Assembly: GCA_029237515.1 (NCBI GenBank)
Contig: JARBAV010000335.1
Coordinates: 1 to 11,812 of the forward strand
Length of the DNA: 11,812 nucleotides
Source: Nitrososphaerales archaeon
GTDB lineage: Archaea; Thermoproteota; Nitrososphaeria; Nitrososphaerales; Nitrososphaeraceae
Reading direction: 5' to 3'
Shown here: positions 7,237 to 11,812 of the stretch, one piece after another
Position numbering within the stretch: the first letter of the stretch is position 1
How the letters are laid out: each line of letters starts with the position of its first letter
Program-made: the position numbers and the translations under genes
Notes under the pieces: model-generated
The model's input: the letters and a program-made list of their open reading frames with translations, nothing else
The model's database searches: none
Told to the model about the DNA's origin: nothing

Positions 7237-7890
7237 TCAGTATGACTTTAGTTCTTTGAGTAGCTGCGAAGTCTTCTTAACCGTAACGCCATAGTGTTCC
7301 TTTATGTACTGTAGGCCCGATTCATGGTTTTCTTCTGTGAATGCAGTGACAGAATCCTCTGGGATAATCATATTGAATCCCCTAATAAATCCGCCATAAG
7401 CTGTATGTTTAACACAAATGTGTGTGTGTATTCCGGTTATAATCAGAGTATTAGCTCCTAATCCTTCATATGTGCCTCTTAAAAGCATATCAAGATTAGT
7501 ATTGTCAAATGAACCATAGCTCCTTTTTGGAACTACAAAATCCGCTGATCTAGGTTCGAGTGCGCGAATCACTTTAGACCCAGGAGTAAATTTCATGGCG
7601 TGAGGACCCCATATTTTAAGTTCAGGGTCTGAAATTTCGTGTTCATCGTTGCAATAAAAAATTGGAATATTTTTTTCTCTTGCAGCACTTAACAATACTT
7701 TTATTTTTGGGACTATGTAAAGAGATCTATTTGATCTCAAGTTCCCATGAACAAAATCATTTAGCATATCATTTACTAAGACAGCATATCTTGGATTTTG
7801 CCGTTGCCTTACGCGTTGGCCATGCTTTCTTTCTAGTGGCGGTATCCGCTTTGCTTTTGGTTTTGCAGCGGCAAGAGTAAGGCTGTCCAT
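7237..7890 (-). CDS. Isochorismatase-family cysteine hydrolase (nicotinamidase-like)
   Basis: A 217-residue cytoplasmic hydrolase of the isochorismatase/nicotinamidase fold. The catalytic triad is complete: D41 in VNDMLNDF, K122 in VPKRSYGSF and C159 in GIHTHICVKHTA. D82, H84 (NDEH) and H97 (WGPH) fit the D-x-H...H metal site of nicotinamidases, so amide hydrolysis of a pyridine-like substrate is a fair guess; the substrate cannot be fixed from sequence. The first 32 residues form a lysine/arginine-rich extension that the core fold does not need, so a later start is conceivable, but the ATG at 7890 is preceded by AAAGGATGAT at about 9 nt, which supports it. It lies between the nuclease gene and hisG; nothing links it to histidine synthesis. 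Confidence 0.88.
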   Translation of the reverse strand: MDSLTLAAAKPKAKRIPPLERKHGQRVRQRQNPRYAVLVNDMLNDFVHGNLRSNRSLYIVPKIKVLLSAAREKNIPIFYCNDEHEISDPELKIWGPHAMKFTPGSKVIRALEPRSADFVVPKRSYGSFDNTNLDMLLRGTYEGLGANTLIITGIHTHICVKHTAYGGFIRGFNMIIPEDSVTAFTEENHESGLQYIKEHYGVTVKKTSQLLKELKSY

Positions 7891-8188
7891 TTAACGTATC
7901 ATCCTTTTACTCATAGATCTGTATATTGAAAGCGTATTGCTCGCATATTTTGAAATGATCACCTTCACAATTCAGGTCATAATTGCCTCTCTCATAGAGG
8001 TTTTTACTCAATTGACTTAATGTTAACCATGAAATATAATTTATTCGTATGGATTAACGATCTTGACGAAATAAAATAGAACAATATACCAAATAGTGCG
8101 TTCATCAAGGAAAGAGCACGAGTATGCGTATCAAATTATCTGCATTAAGCATAATAGCTACCGTACTAATTCATCGCCTACCGTTATT
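7891..8188. other. Spacer between hisG and the hydrolase gene
   Basis: This 298-base spacer contains possible TATA-like stretches for the hydrolase gene on the minus strand (AAAATATG near 7951, AATATAC near 7924). A short plus-strand hairpin, CCTCT/AGAGG with a 5-base loop at 7986-8000, is followed by five Ts, but no plus-strand gene precedes it. A plus-strand 45-codon frame at 8124-8261 starts with a signal-peptide-like MRIKLSALSIIATVLI after an AAGGAAAG, yet it runs into hisG antisense. No RNA gene was seen. Confidence 0.4.
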
Positions 8189-9166
8189 TTACAAATGGTT
8201 TTCTATGTTGATCTCGTCAAGTTGGAGAATCTGCCTTGGTTCACTTAATACTAGGCCTTGAGCTCTCTTCCGCAATAGTGGAAGGATCTTGATAAATTCG
8301 TTTTTGTCTATTATCGTGCTAACGCTATACCATCCACTTTCGCTTAGATTACTAATTGTAGGCTTCTTGAGAGCAGGGAGACTTTCAAGAATGGAACTAA
8401 TATTTTCTTCCTTTACATTCATAAAAATGTGAACTTTTTTTCTCGCTTCAACTACCCCCTTCAATAAAGCGAGCATATCTGCAATTTTCTCTCTCTTACC
8501 TATATTCATCAACGACGTCTTGTTGGCAATTAGTATTGCAGACGACTGCATCACATTATCTATAATCTTAAGATTGTTCTGCATTATAGTCGTTCCTGTT
8601 TCAGTAATATCAAAGATAGCATCTACGTCTTCTGGTGGTTTAGCCTCTGTCGCCCCAAAAGAAAGGAATATCTGCACATTCTTGTTCGTTCCTACACGCA
8701 ACCATGGGGTAATGATCTGAGGATCAGAATCGCCAAAATACTTAACGTATGCACCATCTGATTTTATATGCGAAGAAGTAGTCGTCAGATATTCAGACGA
8801 AATCCTCAGAGTTTTCTTTTTCTCCGCGAATTCTGTGATCAGCTCCGATAAATTATTGACTGGAAAATATTCAGGTACTGCAATTACCTGGTTAACGTGC
8901 CCGTACTCCAAATCTAGTAAATGAGAAACATTTGCATTGGCTTCCCTGACCCAGTCTTTACCTGTTATTCCGACATCATAGAAGCCTTCTTGAACATAGG
9001 TGGGAATCTCTTGAGGACGAAGTATTTTCACTTCAATGTCTGGATCGCTAAGCTTAATGCGATAAGTTCGTCCATGGCCACTAACAGTCTGCCATGCTTG
9101 TTCGAGTACTCTAAATGTTGCCTCTTCAATACTACCCTTAGGAATTGCAAACTTAACTACAGACAT
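8189..9166 (-). CDS. hisG: ATP phosphoribosyltransferase HisG (long form)
   Basis: HisG condenses ATP and PRPP, the first and committed step of histidine synthesis. The 325-residue protein is the long form. FAIPKGSIEEA at the start and GFYDVGITGKDWV (61-73) are periplasmic-binding-like core motifs; DAIFDITETGTTIMQNN is the PRPP-binding loop. The last 75 or so residues, from VHIFMNVKEENISSILESL to the C-terminus, match the regulatory domain through which histidine inhibits long-form enzymes, so no HisZ partner is needed. The ATG lies 39 bases after the HMG-CoA reductase stop. A TATA-like box over that stop suggests an independent promoter. It is separated from hisD by 2.7 kb of unrelated genes. 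Confidence 0.95.
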   Translation of the reverse strand: MSVVKFAIPKGSIEEATFRVLEQAWQTVSGHGRTYRIKLSDPDIEVKILRPQEIPTYVQEGFYDVGITGKDWVREANANVSHLLDLEYGHVNQVIAVPEYFPVNNLSELITEFAEKKKTLRISSEYLTTTSSHIKSDGAYVKYFGDSDPQIITPWLRVGTNKNVQIFLSFGATEAKPPEDVDAIFDITETGTTIMQNNLKIIDNVMQSSAILIANKTSLMNIGKREKIADMLALLKGVVEARKKVHIFMNVKEENISSILESLPALKKPTISNLSESGWYSVSTIIDKNEFIKILPLLRKRAQGLVLSEPRQILQLDEINIENHL

Positions 9167-9197
9167 AGCTTAATGCTTGAGAGATGCCAGATCCTTT

Positions 9198-9209
9198 GTA
9201 TATATCTAA
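9198..9209 (-). promoter_or_regulatory. Probable TATA box of hisG
   Basis: Minus-strand TTAGATATATAC overlaps the stop codon of the reductase gene and is centred about 36 bases before the hisG ATG. Initiation about 25 bases downstream would give a leader near 10 nt, a short-leader arrangement common in archaea. Read-through from the reductase gene is also possible. Confidence 0.45.
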
Positions 9210-10489
9210 TCATTGATTTGACCATTTTGACTGAATTTAGCCATCAATTCCTTCGCTCTAGATAGATTTATGTTGCCTCCCTTAACAAGGAGTTCGGATA
9301 TAACGTCTATCATGTCACCTCTTGCTCCGGCCATAAAAGCAATATTTCTTGAATGTAGTTTCATATGCCCTTTTTGGATCCCTTCAGAAGCCAATGCGAG
9401 TAGTGCTGCAAAATTTTGGGCTAGACCCACAGACGCGAACACAATTGCAAGTTCCTGGGAAGAATTAACCTTTAGAATCTTCAAACTCGTAGCAGCCATC
9501 CGATGTACCTTTGTCACTCCTCCTACTATTCCTACAGCCATAGGCATTTCCAATTCGCCAACAAGATCACCATTTTCATCTCTGCGCCACTTTGACAATG
9601 ACTTGTAACGACCTTCTCTGCTGGCATAAGCGTGAGCCGCAGCCTCAATAGCACGGAAGTCCTGCCCAGTCGCAAGTGCTACGGCATCAATACCGTTCAT
9701 GATACCTTTGTTGTGAGTAACAGCCCTGTAAACATCTGAATATGCAAGAGAATAAGCATATAGAATTCTTTCGACGGTGATATCTCCACCAATTTGATTT
9801 TTCGGGAAAGTGACTCTGCATCTGACAAGTCTTCGCACCGAATAATTCGAAAGGATCTTCAATATCGTTCGGCTACCTGTAATATTCTCAATGGCGCGTC
9901 CGACCGCTTCGCACATCGTATTTACTATGTTAGCACCCATCGCATCATGAGTGTTGACTAGGAGTTCCACGATGATCATAATGCCCATGCCTAGCTGGCT
10001 CTCGTCTTGGACGGCTCTGACTTCTATTCGTTCGACTTTGGATGTTCTAGATTTAGAAGCTGCAATCTTGTATAGTTCATTTTTTTTACCGAGAATTTCT
10101 CTCGATATTGACTCATGAGGCTTATCATCTGGTATCACCTGAATTTGACCAATCATTAATGAATCATCAGCCTCTGCGTGAAATCCACCAGTGACTTTGG
10201 CTATTTTTGCAGCTTTACTTGTCGCAGCAATCACAGATGGCTCTTCTATTGCCATAGGAATGAGATAGTGTTTGTCATTAATCAGAAAGTTTGTAGCAAC
10301 TCCCATTGGGACGGGAAATACTCCGATCGCATTTTCTATCATTCTATTTACATTATCAAATCCCAAACTACCGACCGAATCCTTAAGAAATTGGATATCT
10401 TTGTCCTCAAGCGAAGCCTTTTTCTTAATGAGATCCAGTCTATCAGTTAAGCTTAACTCTCGGAATTTAATACCTGTAGCAACGTCCAA
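9206..10489 (-). CDS. Hydroxymethylglutaryl-CoA reductase, class II type
   Basis: This enzyme reduces HMG-CoA to mevalonate, supplying isoprenoids for archaeal ether lipids. The 427-residue protein follows the Pseudomonas mevalonii (class II) pattern almost throughout: ENAIGVFPVPMGVATNF, EEPSVIAA with E83, MIGQIQV, THNKGIMNGIDAV with K261, ATGQD with D277, EMPMAVGIVGGVTKVH, and GIQKGHMKLHSRN with H375; these correspond to the catalytic Glu, Lys, Asp and His. It lacks the membrane anchor of eukaryotic class I forms. In an archaeon the role should be biosynthetic despite the family's 'degradative' label. The start is a TTG: an in-frame TAG lies about 40 nt upstream, no ATG occurs until codon 50, and AGAAGG is placed 9 nt before the TTG. 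hisG follows. Confidence 0.95.
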   Translation of the reverse strand: MDVATGIKFRELSLTDRLDLIKKKASLEDKDIQFLKDSVGSLGFDNVNRMIENAIGVFPVPMGVATNFLINDKHYLIPMAIEEPSVIAATSKAAKIAKVTGGFHAEADDSLMIGQIQVIPDDKPHESISREILGKKNELYKIAASKSRTSKVERIEVRAVQDESQLGMGIMIIVELLVNTHDAMGANIVNTMCEAVGRAIENITGSRTILKILSNYSVRRLVRCRVTFPKNQIGGDITVERILYAYSLAYSDVYRAVTHNKGIMNGIDAVALATGQDFRAIEAAAHAYASREGRYKSLSKWRRDENGDLVGELEMPMAVGIVGGVTKVHRMAATSLKILKVNSSQELAIVFASVGLAQNFAALLALASEGIQKGHMKLHSRNIAFMAGARGDMIDVISELLVKGGNINLSRAKELMAKFSQNGQIND

Positions 10490-10521
10490 TTTCTGTGACC
10501 TTCTTCCAATACGATAGGCTG

Positions 10522-10531
10522 CCTATTTAGA
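10522..10531 (-). promoter_or_regulatory. Possible TATA box of the HMG-CoA reductase gene
   Basis: Minus-strand TCTAAATAGG is centred about 38 bases before the TTG start, the position expected for a short-leader archaeal promoter. The match is modest and no upstream BRE can be judged confidently. Confidence 0.3.
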
Positions 10532-10623
10532 TGTAACCTGAGAGAACATGAATGAACCTAACAAAAAAGATAAAATCAAATAATGCGCCTGTTTACTGCG
10601 AAAACGTAACACTGAGAGCCAAA

Positions 10624-10640
10624 GCTTTAAATGCATTATA
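10624..10640 (+). promoter_or_regulatory. Possible TATA region of the PEFG-CTERM protein gene
   Basis: GCTTTAAATGCATTATA contains two TATA-like cores. It overlaps the first possible ATG (10631); initiation about 25 bases downstream would fall near 10655-10665 and favour the second ATG at 10682 as the real start. Confidence 0.3.
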
Positions 10641-11278
10641 TTCAACTAAACCTGAGAAATTTGTGTTCTATTAACGCCGCTATGGCCCATTTATTACGAC
10701 AAAATTATTTTCTACTCACCGGACTCATAATATTTACATTATTCATGTCAATCGAAATTTCCTCATATATTGTTCACGGACAAGAAAATGAGACAATCTC
10801 CAAACCAAACGAATTTCCTGGTTCCAACCTTGTAAATACCAAAGAATTGGAGATAGGGAATGGCACGTATCAGATCAGGTACCATCTCAGTGGAGACAAT
10901 CAATTGAAGACGATGTGGGTCCAAACAGATAATATAACACTTGCTGCTGAAATTTCGTCAGCCTCTGACGGAGTATTAACAATCGAGCTTCCAAGGGATA
11001 TTATTGACTCGCGAAGGCAGCCGAACTCAGACGATGCTTATGCTGTATTTATTGATGGACAGTTCGTACAATATGAAGAAATCGAGAACACCACTAAAGC
11101 AAGGACTTTACGTATTGAATTTGGTAACGGAACTGAGCAGATAGAGATTACTGGGACACATATTGTTCCAGAATTTGGCCCATTTGCTGCATTAGTTCTT
11201 GCAATATCGATTGCTTCTGTCGTCGTAGTAGCAAAGATCAAGTTTAAGAGCGTCAATGACTTTTTCAGACCAAAATGA
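10631..11278 (+). CDS. Secreted surface protein with PEFG-CTERM sorting tail
   Basis: A 215-residue exported protein. An N-terminal signal segment (about residues 25-48, YFLLTGLIIFTLFMS...) ends near VHGQE. The C-terminus carries VPEFGPFAALVLAI: PEFG at 180-183, a hydrophobic stretch to about 200, then basic AKIKFK. This tripartite tail is the PEFG-CTERM signal of thaumarchaea, thought to be processed by an archaeosortase-type enzyme so that the protein ends up on the cell surface. The body (50-178) looks beta-rich and has five N-x-T sequons (N53, N77, N101, N153, N166), suggesting N-glycosylation. The longest ATG start is given, but the ATG at 10682 (residue 18) gives a better signal peptide and fits the TATA position. 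Its binding partner or function is not recognised. It is divergent from the reductase gene. Confidence 0.82.
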   Translation: MHYIQLNLRNLCSINAAMAHLLRQNYFLLTGLIIFTLFMSIEISSYIVHGQENETISKPNEFPGSNLVNTKELEIGNGTYQIRYHLSGDNQLKTMWVQTDNITLAAEISSASDGVLTIELPRDIIDSRRQPNSDDAYAVFIDGQFVQYEEIENTTKARTLRIEFGNGTEQIEITGTHIVPEFGPFAALVLAISIASVVVVAKIKFKSVNDFFRPK

Positions 11279-11449
11279 CCATCAGTAGAATTGGGTGCCA
11301 GATGTGATCACGTTCAATTCGATTTCACCCTTGGGAAGAATGAAGGAACTTGAATAACTAGATTCTATTTACATAGATATTCTTCAAACTAGTTGTGCAT
11401 TAGTGTACTATTAAGAAAAAGAAAAATATCCTAAATCATTGGCTCCTCA
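11279..11449. other. Spacer after the PEFG-CTERM gene
   Basis: No gene is seen in these 171 AT-rich bases. An imperfect inverted repeat, AACTAG at 11356-11361 and CTAGTT at 11389-11394, encloses a smaller TCTAT/ATAGA hairpin, but no T-run follows, so a terminator is not called. Confidence 0.4.
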
Positions 11450-11812
11450 TTAGTACTTCATTAAATTTATTGCCCTTAAAATTACTTCGTAGCATTGATA
11501 GTGGTGGCTAGTTGGCTGGTTTGCTATATGATATTCTCTTACCTGGATTGTTATGCTGGGTATTGATCCTATCTCCATAGTGCCATTTCTTCGATTCCTC
11601 AGATCACACTTTTTTTGAGTTGAAATAGAATTTGTTATGAAAGTATATGGCAAGTACCGGTTGTCGCGTTTCTCTGATTTAGAACTGAATTTTTCATAAT
11701 CTTGCCTATTAATGGTCTTATTAAAGTTATTTAGATACGTTTCCACATGATATCTCCAGTCTAATTTAGCTCCATAAAATACATGACAAGCCAGGAAAAA
11801 AGTGTATATATG
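11450..11812 (-). CDS. Doubtful hypothetical ORF, open to the window edge
   Basis: A minus-strand frame is open from the window end to a TAA at 11450, at least 120 codons. Near the edge it reads FYGAKLDWRYHVETYLNNF, followed by a basic, polar stretch (QDYEKFSSKSEKRDNRY) and a C-terminus with SHHYQCYEVILRAINL. No family is recognised; the first in-window start would be a GTG at 11746, but the open frame continues upstream of it, so the true beginning is probably outside. It could be a real gene end, a remnant, or chance in AT-rich DNA. Composition is protein-like but gives no firm support. Confidence 0.25.
   Translation of the reverse strand, partial: HIYTFFLACHVFYGAKLDWRYHVETYLNNFNKTINRQDYEKFSSKSEKRDNRYLPYTFITNSISTQKKCDLRNRRNGTMEIGSIPSITIQVREYHIANQPTSHHYQCYEVILRAINLMKY

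Noticed and set aside
7986..8005. CCTCT/AGAGG hairpin followed by TTTTT, terminator-like on the plus strand
   Set aside because: No plus-strand transcript is expected to end here and the stem is only 5 bp.
5508..8188. CRISPR array expected near a Cas4-like gene
   Set aside because: No regularly spaced repeats are present in the spacers on either side.
8124..8261. Plus-strand 45-codon frame with signal-peptide-like start and AAGGAAAG upstream
   Set aside because: Its second half is antisense to the conserved hisG C-terminus and nothing secretory follows the hydrophobic stretch; likely chance.
11356..11394. AACTAG...CTAGTT inverted repeat after the surface-protein gene
   Set aside because: Short arms, a long loop and no T-run; not convincing as terminator or mobile-element end.

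Overview
The window looks like a chromosomal piece from an ammonia-oxidising archaeon (Thaumarchaeota/Nitrososphaerota). The evidence is an archaeal-style histidine operon with ATGA-coupled genes, TATA-like boxes rather than bacterial -35/-10 promoters, a class II HMG-CoA reductase (the archaeal isoprenoid enzyme), and a secreted protein ending in a PEFG-CTERM tail, a sorting signal known from this group. AT-rich DNA and generous spacers would suit a low-GC member of the Nitrososphaerales, but that placement is a guess.

Layout. Bases 1-5507 are one minus-strand operon, transcribed hisD-hisC-HAD phosphatase-hisB-hisH-hisA-hisF, with hisF cut by the window edge. Spacing is very tight (4-nt ATGA overlaps, a 1-nt TAATG overlap, gaps of 4 and 8 nt). 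The HAD gene sits where a histidinol-phosphate phosphatase is needed, since neither a HisN nor a bifunctional HisB is present. Its N-terminus appears to be frameshifted: a coupled ATG at the hisC stop opens a 19-codon reading frame that lies one base out of phase with the catalytic DxDG motif.

Bases 5508-8188 are an accessory-like interval. It holds a divergent plus-strand Cas4/RecB-type nuclease with a four-cysteine Fe-S signature and no CRISPR array, a minus-strand decayed small ORF with an in-frame stop, and a minus-strand isochorismatase/nicotinamidase-like hydrolase. This interval separates hisG from the rest of the his genes.

Bases 8189-10489 carry hisG (long form with a C-terminal regulatory domain) just downstream of HMG-CoA reductase, both on the minus strand; a TATA-like box overlaps the reductase stop, so hisG probably has its own promoter. 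Divergent from the reductase is a PEFG-CTERM surface protein (10631-11278). The last 530 bases hold no recognisable gene, only a weak minus-strand ORF that runs off the end.

Together, HisG, D, C, the HAD enzyme, B, H, A and F cover most of histidine synthesis from PRPP; HisI and HisE are not seen and may lie beyond base 1. No tRNA, rRNA, CRISPR array or intact insertion sequence was recognised.
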